Below, piece after piece: positions 23,778-35,943 of a stretch of 64,000 nt of DNA; within the stretch, counting starts at the first letter, position 1, and each line of letters begins with the position of its first letter. The DNA lies in the NCBI RefSeq assembly GCF_003473485.1, contig NC_053048.1:24049255-24113254 (forward strand). The letters run 5' to 3'. Source of the stretch: Medicago truncatula. Its lineage: Eukaryota > Streptophyta > Magnoliopsida > Fabales > Fabaceae. The notes under the pieces were generated by a model that was given only the letters and a program-made list of their open reading frames with translations, was not told the origin of the DNA and did no database searches. The translations under genes were made by a program, and so were the position numbers.

Positions 23778-24871
23778 TCACGCAGAAATATAATAATCGT
23801 AATATTGTTCATCACAGTCTCCAACAACGTCAATTGGAAGTATCAAGTATTTGATCTGATCACGGCACCTTTTCTTGAGACTTCCACTCAAATCAAGACG
23901 AAAACAAATTCTGAGGTCAAGATATTCGAGAAGAGGGCATCGATCAAGAATGACAAGCAACTCATCATTAGTGAGTGTGTTTCCAATCATTGAAAGATAG
24001 CGAAGCTTAGGCATGGTTTTTGCAATAGCTAATGCATCATTCCACTTGATGCTTCTGAAGAAACTTCTGCTAAATTTTAGTGATTTCAGAAGAGGGCAAA
24101 AACGACCAATGAATTCAAGAGAATCCTTAGATATGTTGCTAAATGAAATGTCAAGCTCCTCTAACAGTGGAAATTTGTTTGCAACTTCACTGAACTGTTT
24201 GGGCGAAATATTTTGACATATTGTTAGCCGAATGCGCCGTAGGTTACATCCACTGTGAGATTGAAAAAAAAAGTCATTAAACTCCAAAACACCATCAATA
24301 AATCAGTGTTTTCCATTGCATAACATAAAAATAGCAGTTTGTTCAAATTTTACAAAGCTATAGTACTAAGTAAGGTATCGCAGAAGACTGGTGACTTGTT
24401 CTATTTCCCACTATGCTATAGCCACCATTTGACAACACTAAAATAAATAAATCAGTAATTTCATAAATGAATGCGTAATTTCGCAAGACTTTAAAGAAAA
24501 CAAAAGGAAAATAAAATTTACCACTCTGCTATGTATTTAAGGAGATCGTTAGTGCAAAAATGCTCAATTTCAATTTCTTTCAGGTGACCGCAACTTCATT
24601 TAACAGCATAACGACAAATATTTACCAAATCCATATTGTTGCAGGGACAACGGTCATTGTATCCCATGTGAATGGTGCGCCACATGAGAGGTTCCTTGCA
24701 AATGTTCCACCATAGAGCACACACTAGGGATGCACTTGTCACAATTTCAACTGCATTAAGCCTTTGAAGAATGTTTTGTGTGATATCTCTAGGAAGGTCA
24801 AGCCAATTTGGCCCCTCTGATATCTCCCTTTTTGCTTTCTTTTTCATTGTTTGACTCGAACATGATGCCAT
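23778..24871 (-). pseudogene. F-box/LRR protein, SKIP19-like, with in-frame stop
   Basis: Exon 1 is 24522-24871 and exon 2 is 23778-24252, read on the minus strand with a GT-AG intron. The start ATG is at 24869-24871 (MASCSSQTMKKK). The F-box is NWLDLPRDITQNILQRLNAV then SASLVCALWWNICKEP and MWRTIHM. Leucine-rich repeats follow: CNLRRIRLTIC, FPLLEELDISFSNISKDSL, CPLLKSLKFS, MPKLRYLSMIG and CPLLEYLDLR. Such proteins recruit substrates to SCF ubiquitin ligases through SKP1/ASK. After residue 91 (ICRYAVK) a TGA at 24596-24598 interrupts the frame. The same frame then resumes with SCGHLKEIEIEHFCTNDLL and joins exon 2 correctly. Only a truncated F-box peptide could be made without readthrough, unless this is a sequencing error. 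Confidence 0.8.
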
Positions 24872-24974
24872 CGTGCAAACAATTTCTTTCTTTTTCATTG
24901 TTGCGACTCGAACATGATGCCATCGTGCAAACAAGACACCTAAACATTTCCAAAGTGAAACAGCACGGAGAATA
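24861..24974 (-). repeat. 52-bp tandem duplication over the F-box start codon
   Basis: The segment containing ATGGCATCATGTTCGAGTC is present twice (ATG at 24869-24871 and 24921-24923) with a 52-bp period. Because 52 is not divisible by three, the upstream ATG opens a different frame that ends at 24798 and would act as an overlapping upstream frame. Confidence 0.8.
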
Positions 24975-25659
24975 ATAAAAAACTGAGTTTATTGAAACAA
25001 GCTTTAAGCACATTGATGAGAGCTAAAAATATGAAGAAAAAGAGAGAAAATATAAAATGTGATGTTTGGTATTTACATTCACTTTGTGAATCGAACAAAA
25101 AGAATAATAATATAGCTTATGGAAATAAAACCCTAAATTAAACAATATCAGATAAAAGGTATTCTAATTTTAAATTGGTGCAAGGGTTCATGTTTAAATA
25201 CAAATTTAGAGAATCCAAACAACAAAATTTTGAGGTTGCTTACTCTAATTAGTAATAAAACGTTCATGTTACAGGAGTAGTATGAGAGAAGGAAGAAGAA
25301 AAAAAAAACAAAGAACGATGAAAGAAAATCAAATTAAGAGATAGTGAGAAGTTGAGAACCTTGCTAAAAAGTTGTTAAGATTGCCGTATGAGTGAAAGCA
25401 ATATGCCGAAGACAAATAGCTATGTTAACTCATTGTCTTAATTTGTAACCTAAATCCAACTCGCTTAACTTATCATATTTTATTTTTGAGCAATGATATT
25501 TGTCCATTCATTTAATGATAACTTTGTTGACAATTTTGTTTTCCTCTCTTTTGATTGTAGACAAAGTTGGTAAAAAACAATGAAGAGAAAAAAAAGGAAG
25601 AGAGAGGATAATAACATCATGTGACTATGAGAGAGAAAGTTGTCAAAAAATTGTAGCAA
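24975..25659. other. Upstream region of F-box pseudogene
   Basis: AT-rich sequence with no recognised gene. A possible promoter for the minus-strand F-box locus lies here. Confidence 0.35.
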
Positions 25660-28594
25660 AATGGGTTTACGATATTATGTTTCAAATTTCAAATGGATTA
25701 GAACAAATAATCAAATATTATTATAAACCTGAAGTTTACATATTATATTATTAGTGCAATGGAAGCACATATTATTGTAAACCATAAGTTTACAAATCGA
25801 TGGCAAGACCGGTTGGGTTATCCCGGATCTATTATGATGCATAAATTATTTGAAAAAAAAATGGATATATATTGAAGAGCCAGAAGATTCTTCAATCTAG
25901 TAACTATTGTGTGTTAATAGTTCCCAGATAGAGTTGACAATTTAAAAGAATGAGTCTCTCACCTATATAAGGTGTTATTTAAATTAATACATTGATCATG
26001 TGAATCACTTGGATATTATATGATTTGAATCGATGCATCAACTAAATGATCACATGTATATTCAGAACCAGAAGTTTGTGAGATTATTTTCTCAACAAAT
26101 TTGACTAAGAGTTTATTTTCTGAAATTTTCAGAAATCATTTGATAAGTATCATTTTTCAATTGAAATTGATATTGAATAAGCATATGCTAATAAAATGGA
26201 CTGGAAGATCCATTCTTTAGACGTCTAAAGTTAATTGTATGATTGATACTTATCAGAACATACCTTATATACTCTGTTTTGGTTATGAGATCATGCATTA
26301 TAGACTCAATTTTGGAAATCAATAATTTTGTATATTGAGATATTGATATGCATCAAGCCAACACATTACTATATGTAAGTTCTCCCCTTAATTTATCATT
26401 GGTTTAAGGTTAACAACCTGATATTTTTCATCCAAGTGAATTTTTGGATGTGTTGTGTATGTCACAATTGCTTCAATATAATGCATTTTGATAAATCTTG
26501 AAAGAATATTGGGAAAATGTATTTGATATAAATCTCCATATATCTTTAATTGTATTGAGCCAACTTGTTTACAGCCTAGTAGACTGATTATCAATTGATG
26601 GTTTGGTTTTCCCAATATTAGAGGGAGATGGTAAGCAGCTAAAAATTGTGAACCTGAAGTTCAAATAAATTATTTGAAAGGAAATATTATTGTCTCTTCT
26701 TGATCCTCAAGATATAACTCATTTGCAAAGGTAAACAAATCTTATTAGCTGCTAATGTATGCTCCAATCGAAATAGATGTCCATATCGGATAATCTAATA
26801 TTGCAAATGAGTCTTCATCATGCCTGAAGCATGATAGATCAATCGGTTCCAAATATAAAAGGCTTTGAATAAGAAAAGGAGCTTAAAGGAAAGATAACCC
26901 AAAACGAGGATATAGAAACTCTAAAAGAGTTTTCTGACATAATTGATTTTTCAGTTCCAGAAGAACTAATCAGGTACCTGAAACTTATAAAATATTGGTA
27001 AATTATGTCATGAATACAAGATCTCAATGGAATGAGATGGGACCGAAATGAAGTTAACGTCGATGTGTTTTTGCATATAATATAGCGCTATGTGATAAGT
27101 AATAATGAGGATCATGTGTTAAAGTCGACTAAAGATTATAGATAAAGAAAATATCTACAAAATGGAAAGAGACAATTCTACTGAAATCAAACTCGTTTCA
27201 TGAAGCAGACTTTGTTTGGACTTGTAGTCTGCACATTTGAAGGTGTGAAGGTAAATGACTATATATGATTTTTCGCGCGAAAAAGGAATTAGTATGGTAA
27301 ATTACATATATACAGAGTTTGATATGTTCACCTGAAATGAATTGGTAAATATCTACCATTTATTTTAAAAGACATATTCACCAGAAGTGAATCCAATAAC
27401 TTTTTCATACTTGATTAAGTTCAGTAGCACATGAAAGGCTCAAATTATATGAAAATATGCTACAATTTATTTGTATTATATGAAACTACTTGAAGGATTT
27501 CATTTGAGTGAAACGTAATATCAAATCTATTGGAAAGATGACATCATTTGTCCATTTTAAGGATTTGAAATGAATTTGTTATAATTGTATATATATTAGA
27601 ACTCCTGAAGAGATTCTAAATTTTGTTATATAAATGTTTTTATGGACATATCTAATTGATTATGTACTAGAATGATTGTGATGTCACTTGATGTGAGTAA
27701 AGATCATGTCCTCAAGAAAATCATGAACAATTTGAATTGGTCAGGTGAGGACACGAACGCATTTTGCTTATTATATATATATCGTGGTATTTTTTTTGTC
27801 AATATTAGTAAATACAGATATTGCAGCAAAGTCAAACATACAATTTGTATCTTAGAGAAACAACAATATCATCCGATCATTTGAATATGTTAGCACTACG
27901 TCAAGGAAGTGGAGAATGCTCTTTATTAAGGATTATGATTTCACACATACAAGAAACTTGTGGTTTTCTAATTTTAAAAGGAGGTTCTTTCAACAACTCA
28001 ATATGAAAATATCACAAGAGCTGCTAATTTGGAGAAGAGTATGGAGATATATCATATATTTCTACAGAGTCACTGTCAAGTAAAGATTTTGAGTAACTAG
28101 CATAAAAGATTGTTTAAACTTCTTCGTCTCATATATAATTGTCTTTATGAGGGGGAGACAAAGATGTGTTCTGCACTCTTTTTCCCTTAACCATGGTTTT
28201 ATCCCATTGGGTTTTCCTGGTAAGGTTTTTAACGAGGCAGATTATAACACAAAAGGATGTTGTACTCTTTTTCCTTCACTGGAATTTTTTCCCACTGGGT
28301 TTTTCTCTAGTAAGGTTTTAATGAGACATATCCGAAATGGACATCCAAGGGGGAATGTTATGAATATTACAAGTGGATGTCCATATAGCAATTGGGTTAT
28401 TGGATCATATTGTTAGCTTATTGGGCCATATTGTGCTTGCTCCCCAAGTCATTGTATTTCTCTATAAATAGAGCTCATATGTAACCTAATTATACATCAC
28501 AAGAGAAAAATATAATCCTCTTTCTTCTCTCTCTATTCTCTCTTCTTCTCTTTAATCTTGTTCTTGTTCTTCTTATTCTAATAGTTTCATAACA
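25660..28594 (+). mobile_element. 5'-truncated, decayed Copia retrotransposon with 3' LTR
   Basis: The plus strand reads, through many stops and frameshifts, as Copia pol. It has a GAG-pre-integrase-like QDRLGYPGSIMMHKL near 25800 and, after 26440, a CVVYVTIA phrase and stretches corresponding to the integrase C-terminal region and linker. A non-coding tail with two diverged copies of a CCCA(C/T)TGGGTTTT phrase precedes a polypurine tract, CCAAGGGGGAA, at 28344-28354. The 3' LTR is 28356-28594, with perfect ends TGTTATGA and TCATAACA and a TATA-like TATAAATAG near 28463. No 5' LTR was found. Coding capacity is lost. Confidence 0.75.
28356..28594 (+). repeat. Copia 3' LTR, 239 bp
   Basis: It lies directly after the polypurine tract, starts TGTTATGAATATTAC and ends AGTTTCATAACA. 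The 8-bp termini are exact inverted repeats. Confidence 0.8.
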
Positions 28595-28716
28595 GTTTTA
28601 CAAATATCATTTCTTTTATTTTTTTTGGTCAAACCTATCATAATTTTTTTACTGTGTTAAAAAGCAGTCAAAAAAGGACCCGACTAATGGGTCAATCTAT
28701 TTGTTCACGTTTTGAG

Positions 28717-28921
28717 GGAAAACACTTGGGTGACATCGGGATGTCAATGTCATGTGACATTGGTCAACCACAATATCACAAGCGTATAAAATGACAAAAA
28801 TTCTTTGTAAATGAGGGAGAAGAAAACCATGATTTTTTGTCATTTTGTACACTTGTGAAATTGTGGTTTGCCAATGTCACATGACATTGGCACCCCAATG
28901 TCACCCACCCAAGTTCTACCC
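28717..28921. mobile_element. Mutator-type MITE
   Basis: A 205-bp element with inverted ends GGAAAACACTTGGGTGACAT and, reverse-complemented, GGGTAGAACTTGGGTGGGTG. The perfect 9-bp target duplication CGTTTTGAG lies at 28708-28716 and 28922-28930. Nine base pairs points to the Mutator superfamily. Subterminal CAATGTCATGTGACATTGG palindromes are present. Confidence 0.85.
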
Positions 28922-28930
28922 CGTTTTGAG

Positions 28931-29715
28931 TCGGGTCAGACTTAAAAAACAATAGCTCAACGTAAATTGCTCTTTTCTCTATGGTTCTTGTTCATTTTCA
29001 CTTCAAACTTCATAAAATAATCCCAATGTGAGTTACATTGCGTTGGTTTTAGTTAAGCTAACAAACTAGCAATTCTTGATAGAGATGCCACTTTTTTAAA
29101 CCCCTATACATGCATTTTTTTTACAATATCCATCATCGGATATCAGGTGGGCCAATAAAATTAATTATAATATATAAACACAAATTAAAGTTGTAATAAA
29201 CATTAAGTACGAAGTTGAAATAACCGAGTTTTACTAAAAAGTTAGGGTGGATACTTAAATAATAGCATATTTAACAACTACTATAAATTATGAAACTATT
29301 TTTTGTACATTACAACTGTTAACCCAGAGAATTTTCAGTTGGCAGGACAATATACGGGAGATTTGAAACTCATGCACATTCGAAGGTCTATAATCCTCCC
29401 CTAGCATGCTAAGTATAAGCATCACAAATATCACGTATGCCACTTTTGAAATTGTGGTAAACTATAACCGTTGAAAAATTGTTTATAGTCTCGCAAAATA
29501 GACCTATAATTGAATTATTTAAATTTTGGGGTGCACCGCTACACCACTTTGCGGGAATTTGGATCAGCCGAAACCTAAAATCAATACAAAATTGTATAAA
29601 ATTTCGCAAAATAAACCTAAGATCATTAATTTTTTAATTTTTCCGCCAGCCCATGAAGGGCTGATCTGCCACTGACTATATTCATTCACAATATCTAATG
29701 TTCATTTTTTTTAAG
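28931..29715. other. Intergenic, nothing recognised
   Basis: AT-rich sequence. A short minus-strand open frame at 29409-29609 has no recognisable domain. Confidence 0.35.
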
Positions 29716-30283
29716 AGCAATGATACACAAACAACCCCATGTGGCATACACCTTGTACACCCTTCCATTTAGCATTTTTTTATTAATTAAAAAGGAGTAA
29801 TTTTGTTAATCAAGAAGAAAATGAGGGGCAATTTTGTCCAACACTCATCAACTTTCTAATTCTCTTTTCCCTTTTTCTTCTCCTCACCGGCCACACCCAC
29901 CACCGTCGCCCACCGTCGCCGACCATCTTTCAGATCTTGCCAAAAGTTGTTAGAATCATTGCCTCTCTTCCTCTCTCTCATCGATTCTTCTCTCTCGCCG
30001 TCGTCTACAACCTCCTTCGCCGCCATCATTGTTGGGTCACCATCATCTTCCTCCTCTCTTTCGCCTGATTCGTCTTCTTTCTTCCTCTCTCAGACTCATT
30101 CTCTCCCCATGATCATTCTCTCTCCACCGTCACCACCACCATTCTCAACCGCCGTCTCACCTTCTCACCACCACCGTCGCTTCAGATCCGACACCATCCT
30201 CTCACCACCGCAAACTCAGAACCCATAAACAAGAGGAAGAATAACAGAAAAACATATTTGTTTATTTTACTGTGGTGGTGGTG

Positions 30284-30328
<45 letters not shown>

Positions 30329-30600
30329 GATTGGAGGTGGCCGGAGGCCAGTGGAGGTGGCCGGTGGAGAAGGGAGGGTGAGAAAAGGAAAGAAAGAAAG
30401 GATGGGGGAGAGAGAGAACAGAAAAAAGGGAAAAATTCTTTTTTATTTTTTTTTGGAATAAAAGAAGAGGAATGTTATATTATTTTATTATATTTTGGTT
30501 GAAGAAGACAAAAAAAAAAAAAAAAAAAAAAAACTCTCAAGTAGCAGTGGTACGGGGTGGATGAATTAAAAGGGTGTTCATCAATCTTTACCCTTTTTTT
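29716..30600. repeat. Low-complexity segment, probably a transposon-like unit
   Basis: The segment starts with AGAGCAATGATACACAAACA and ends near an inverted-type GTTCATCAATCTTTACCC. In between are CT- and CCACCG-rich sequence, a (GA)n tract at 30286-30326 and a poly(A) run at about 30509-30532. The open frame at 29947-30228 is a serine/proline-rich reading of simple sequence and is not called as a gene. Confidence 0.35.
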
Positions 30601-30872
30601 AATTCCCAATCATTTCGCTACATTTTTAAAAACATTCATTTGGTTAATGGTAAGCATGTCTTAGAAAGATCAATTCATTCATTTTCAAAATAAATCCTAA
30701 CTAAAAATACACAAGTACACAAAATCAATTCCAAAATAATAAAATATGACAAATTTATTTAGTTTTAATTTCATTTTCGTTCAAATCAGGCAAATGAAGT
30801 GTTGCCTTACGTTACATTCTACCTAAATATGTGGTATCATCATGATGTTGGATTTAAATTAATTCATTAAAG
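30601..30872. other. Intergenic, nothing recognised
   Basis: AT-rich, no coding or repeat signature recognised. Confidence 0.3.
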
Positions 30873-31240
30873 TTTGTAAAAAATGTTGGCATTGAAGTGT
30901 CTTATACATAGTGTAAAAATTTGCAAGTCTCTTTGAAAACTTAAAAAAAATGAAGAGAACACTTTTTTTTTTATTCTACCAAATCAACTAAAAATGTTCT
31001 CACATCGAATCCCATTATATCAAGCTCAAAACAACATCTTAGAAATGCATTCTCGTTTGTCACACTCGTCTTATATGAAGGAATTCGATGTGAGAACTTA
31101 TATAGTTGATTTGGTATACTACAAAATGTGTTATATTCATTCTTTTGAGTTATCAAAGAGACTTGCAAACCTTTACACTAAGTATAAGACAGTTCAATGC
31201 CAACATCTTCAGCAAACTAACATAATTAAACTAAGTTACA
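30873..31240. mobile_element. Fold-back element with long inverted arms
   Basis: The left arm 30873-31014 (ATGTTGGCATTGAA, GTGTCTTATACATAGTGTAA, TTTGCAAGTCTCTTTGA, ACCAAATCAACTA, GTTCTCACATCGAAT) is matched in inverse order by the right arm at about 31078-31212. The loop is only about 60 bp. This is typical of a MITE with very long terminal inverted repeats. Exact ends and target duplication were not resolved. Confidence 0.65.
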
Positions 31241-31429
31241 ACAAAATAATGACACAACATAATAATACAACCTAAACATCTTCATCCAGTTGAGATTTTA
31301 TATCCGCTGCGACTGTTGAGATTTTTATGCATGCATGTTGAATTTGAATTTTGTTTGATGACGTAGGGTCTATTTCTTGAATAAATATTTTATTCGCGTG
31401 TTTTATCATTTTAATATAAATAGGGTGTT

Positions 31430-32421
31430 ACAGTCACTTTCACAATGTTTTACGAGCCATCATCTCATTAGAAGATGAATATCTTGTCCAACCTTCTGGG
31501 AGGGATGTACCTCCGCAAATACTACACAACAACAGATACTATCCTTTTTTTTTAAGGTACTTATGCCATTATATCATTTCAATGTGATGCTATTTAAATT
31601 TATGATTAATTTAAATAATCACTAATAGAATAACGTATATAATAAAAAAAGGATTGCATTGGAGCTATAGATGGGACACATATTCGAGTTAAGGTCCCAA
31701 GAGCAGATGCCCCTCGATTTCGTGGAAGAAAAGACTATACTACACAAAATGTTTTGGCTGCATGTAATTTCGACATGAAATTTACATATGTTTTAACGGG
31801 GTGAGAAGGCACGGCATCTGACTCTAGAATTTTTAAAGATGCTTTAAGCAGGGAAGATTCACTAAGAATTCCCGAAGGTCGGTAGTATATTATTTTTCTT
31901 TGACTAATAAAACTTTCAATTTATAGTTAGCTCCATTAACATGTAGAGTTATAATGCATATTACAACCTTTGTAGGAAAATATTATCTTGGGGATGCGGG
32001 ATTTATGCTTAAAAAAGGAGTGATCACACCATATAGAGGTGTTCATTATCACTTGAAGGAATACTCTACTCGTGGCCCACAAAATATGAAAGAGTTGTTC
32101 AACCATCATCATGCTTCACTTAGAAATGTTATAGAGAGATGTTTTGGGGCATTAAAAAAAAGATTTCCAATTTTATCCGGTGGCGCATAACCGTTTTACT
32201 CATTTGAAGTGATGTCTGACATTGTACTTGATTGTTGTATACTGCATAACTTCCTAATGGGTGTTGATATTGATGAGGCTTTAATTGCCGAAGTAGATCG
32301 TGAGCTACCTCAACATGAGAATGAAAGACCCCACCCACATCAACGTGATGAGGACTATAAACAAGGAACTTTAATAAGAGACAATGTTGCTGTCGGAATG
32401 TGGAATGTTTATGAAATATGA
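31430..32421 (+). pseudogene. PIF/Harbinger transposase (DDE_4) pseudogene
   Basis: The readable order is an N-terminal SLEDEYLVQPSGRDVPPQIL, then an intron-like gap ending at about 31650. Next come DCIGAIDGTHIRVKVPRADA (first catalytic D), FRGRKDYTTQNVLAACNFDM and TASDSRIFKDAL. After another intron (about 31878-31975) come KYYLGDAGFMLKKGVITPYR (second D), NVIERCFGALKKRFPIL (catalytic E), and DIVLDCCILHNFLMGVDIDE. Stops interrupt the product at TG*EGTASDS (31802) and after LSGGA (32188), so it is inactive. DDE_4 transposases cut and paste PIF/Harbinger elements in the nucleus. Confidence 0.85.
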
Positions 32422-32717
32422 TAACATCATTAATACAACACATTCCTAGTATATCACGATTTTGTATAATATGAATGCATTTGTAGCGTGTATGTGTAGC
32501 TTATGTTATATTTGATTCTACATTTTGTACACTGTTATGTTTCAGACGTAAACATATGTACTATTAAGTGTTGCGTGCTAGTAATTTCTAATAGTTTGTT
32601 CATGTTATTATTGTTGTGAATTAATTTATCATATGCTAACTTTTATATGACAATGCATACATCAATTTCAAATATATATTATGTCACTATTTTCAAAATT
32701 TGTATGTAGCTACTACA

Positions 32718-33847
32718 ATGTCTAAGGGAAAAGGTACCGCATCACAGTCTGATAATCCTAGAATGATGAGATGGATCAAGCATTGTTGAATGCTTTGCGT
32801 GAAGAGGATCATAAGGGAAATAGGCTCGATGGTGGTTGGACAACAGAAGGATACAATAATGTGGTTAAAGTCTTAAGATCTGTGATTGATCCGACTATAA
32901 CGAAGAATCATATAAAGAATAGATTGAAAACTTTGAAAGCACATTTTGGTGAAGCTCATGACATGTTTCATGGCTTAAGTGGATTTTCATGGAACTCAAT
33001 CACCTGAAAATTTCAGGCAGAGGATGAAGTCTGGGCTGATTTGATTAAAGTAATTATCTCTTTTACCTTTTACTTGATTAGTCGTGTATGTTGATTTAAA
33101 TACTAAATTGAATCAATGTGTGCAATTATTTGTGTAGGTAAAACCACATGCAACAAAATGGAAAAAACATCCAATTAAGAATTATGACATTCTGAAAGAA
33201 TTATTTGAAACTGATAGGGCAGCAGGAAAACAAACGAAGACAACCAAAGAAAGACGAAAACAATTGGAAAAGGAGAATATTGACCTTAATAATGATTATG
33301 ATGATGCTGAAATCTATGGATCAAATGATTATATGTTTGATGAGCATCAACTTTCAAACCCTGACTTTGAGAATGTTAGTCCACAAAATGGTCCGACAAA
33401 TTCATCAGCTGACACACATACTTCAAAGGGTAAGAAACGAAAGAGAACCATGGTTGAGTTAGTTGAAGATCAATATGAGCACATGAACGAAGATATCATG
33501 ACCATAGCTGAAGCTTTGAAAGAGGGCAATGCAGTTTCTAAGGAGATACATCAAGTTGCAGAGCGTCAGGTTGAAATTGCTGAACGACAAGTTGCGGTCA
33601 TTGAGAAACAAGTGAAATTGCTGAAAAACAACTTACTGTCATGCAACAAACTCGACCTCGTCATTATTCTGAATCTGATGTCTGAGAACTTTTAGATGAA
33701 TTGAGAGTGTTTGATGATTATCGCATGAAGTTTTATTATCATTTGTGTGATAATGAGCACAAAAAACGTAAGATTTTTGAGGTACCTCGTCATATGAGAG
33801 CTGAAGCTCTCTTTAAAATGATGAATGATGCTGGTTTGCTTGATTAA
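32718..33847 (+). pseudogene. PIF/Harbinger MYB/SANT-like accessory protein, decayed
   Basis: This is the second gene of the same element. From the ATG at 32718 the frame soon breaks (stop after RWIKHC). The domain is then readable as LNALREEDHKGNRLDGGWTT, KNHIKNRLKTLKAHFGEAHD and FSWNS, followed by a stop at 33005-33007, then AEDEVWADLI. After an intron of about 33051-33138 come PHATKWKKHPIKNYDILKEL and a KGKKRKRTMVELVEDQYEHM tail with AERQVEIAERQVAVIEKQ. A last piece, DELRVFDDYRMKFYYHLCDN, ends at 33847. Plant PIF/Harbinger transposons encode such a DNA-binding partner needed for transposition. Stops and frameshifts make it non-functional. Confidence 0.8.
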
Positions 33848-33886
33848 GAACAGTGGTACTGCTCTTTTTTTTTTTTTTTGGGTACT

Positions 33887-33889
<3 letters not shown>

Positions 33890-33919
<30 letters not shown>
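33890..33919. repeat. (TA)n microsatellite
   Basis: About 15 TA units just after the Harbinger accessory gene. Confidence 0.9.
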
Positions 33920-33921
<2 letters not shown>

Positions 33922-35943
33922 TGAATGACTTTTTTGGGATGTATGTGTGCATGACTGAAGCTTTAAAGGAATTGTGATTGAGCATTGGTTGTGGATGTGC
34001 TTTCTTCTTTTGGTGTTGTATATATTTATGGCATCATATTGCCTAATAGTTTATAATGCTCTATCGCCACAAATTTTTTGGGATGTCAGAATATATGACT
34101 AGTAGCTAGAAAGTAAGTATTAGTTTTATATGGCTAAAGATGTATGGTAAGGCCCTGCTATTATACTTCTTTTGAGTATGCTTGAAAGTCTGCTACCCAT
34201 GCTGGTTTTACACTAATGATGTTATATGCTGATAAATTGGTAAATGTTGGTGTCGGAGAGGTGCTGGAAGGTATGTATAAATAGCCTAAGTTATTTTTCT
34301 TTATTTATCTAATTATGGTATTACACCAACCTAATATATGCAATCATATGCTTTGTACTTGCAATGATTATATCAATGTGTTTCTACACACTTTGGTACA
34401 AGGTTGTATGCACTTCAAATGGTACATCTACTATGATAAATATGGTATGCTATCTATGCTAATTGAATAAAACATTTACTATGTTGTGCCGTTTTTGCTG
34501 TTGTGGGGTTTGTCTGGCTGCTGGAGGTGCAAGTAGTTTGGTTTATGTAGTATGGGTTTTTGGCTGTTTATGGATGTCTGTTTTGGGCCTTGCTGTTTTT
34601 TTCACCTTCAGATCTGCATTTATGGTACTGCTGTCATAGTTTTAGGCTGGGGGGGTGGGGGTGCAGAGAGCGCGTCGGTGCAGCTGTTTGTTGGTTTATC
34701 AGACTTTTGTAGCGCCTGCTGGCCTGTTTTTGGAGGGACCGCAGCCATGTCGGAAGTGGGTTTTAGTGGTGTTTGTGCTGATTATGAGGCAGGGGTATGC
34801 GTTTTTGCGGTCTCTTAGGGAGCGGTACTTAGTCTTTTGGGCTACTTTATTTTTGTATCCCATTTTGCTGTTCGTATATTTCAGCCTCATTATTTGTATT
34901 ACCGTGTTGTAGAGTGTGTGCTAGGCACGCCCCTTGGCTTCGCTTGTGTGTGGTTTGGGGGTGTTTTGTATGGTGATCCGTCTATATACGGCGTCGTCTT
35001 TGTTGCCTTTTGTTTCAACATTCACATTGACTATTATTATTTTTGTTCTGTTTAGTAGTTAGTTGGTGTTGAAGATTTCTACAAATAGCTTGCTCATACA
35101 TATGCATCGTGTCATGTAGGGGCTAATCTTAGGTAGTGACTATGATTTTAGATCCATGACAAAGTGTTAAAGAAAAATGAGGATGATGTTATCAATACAA
35201 ATGTAGAGAAGTTCAATATCCACAAATATGCATGTTTGTGGTAGTTTAGTCAAAGAACTATGATTTTGAACTAATGTTGAATTTGCACTAGGAAGTGTAA
35301 TGTCATTGGAGAATGTATGAATTAGTGACTCAAACTCAATATTAATCCATCAAACTTGATATTTCAAAAATCTAACAGTAACTTTTTTTTTTTTTTTGGG
35401 TAATAATAAGCTTACATAACTTTAATAAAAACTAAATAGTAAGACGAAATAATGCTTAGGTGGATATTTATTTGTTAAAGGAATTGTTAAAAAATTTACT
35501 ATTTTTTAATAAGTATTTTTCTGTGTCAAAAAAAAAAAGTATTCTTCTATGTTCAAAGTTCTAGGTTATTCTATTTTGCTTTCTAATTTTATTCTTTATA
35601 CCATTTGATTTTTTACTTGAGGATATTTTTGTCATTTCATAAATATATACTTTCCTTTCCTTTCAACATTCTATTGAACCATGCAAGGGAAGAGAAAGTT
35701 TTAACCTTTCTTTCCTTTAACTTTCTCTCATTCCAAACAACTAAAACAATCCTCTCTCTTTCTACTCACTCTCTTTTCTTTTACTATCTTTCCTTTGTGT
35801 TTCTTTCCTTTCACTTTCTTTTCCTAACCAAACACATTCTAAATGTTACACAAATCAACTAATCAGCATAATTAACGATAATCAAATGTCACGTCGTGTA
35901 GTTGTACATTCTCAATGACTGTAAAATAAAACACTTTTATCAG
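33920..35943. other. Intergenic; T/G-rich block and RCC1-gene promoter
   Basis: A T/G-rich block at about 34490-35050 has only low-complexity open frames and could be the 3' tail of a LINE, without proof. A pyrimidine-rich stretch at 35620-35840 ending CTAACCAAACACATTCTA resembles a MITE end. The last about 100 bp would hold the promoter and leader of the RCC1 gene. Confidence 0.3.

Noticed and set aside
29947..30228. 93-codon serine/proline-rich open frame
   Set aside because: It comes from CT- and CCACCG-rich simple sequence inside a repeat-like segment, with no domain or splice context.
34552..35055. Overlapping open frames of 60-90 codons
   Set aside because: The region is T/G-rich, and frames on both strands have low-complexity, membrane-like composition as expected from base composition alone.
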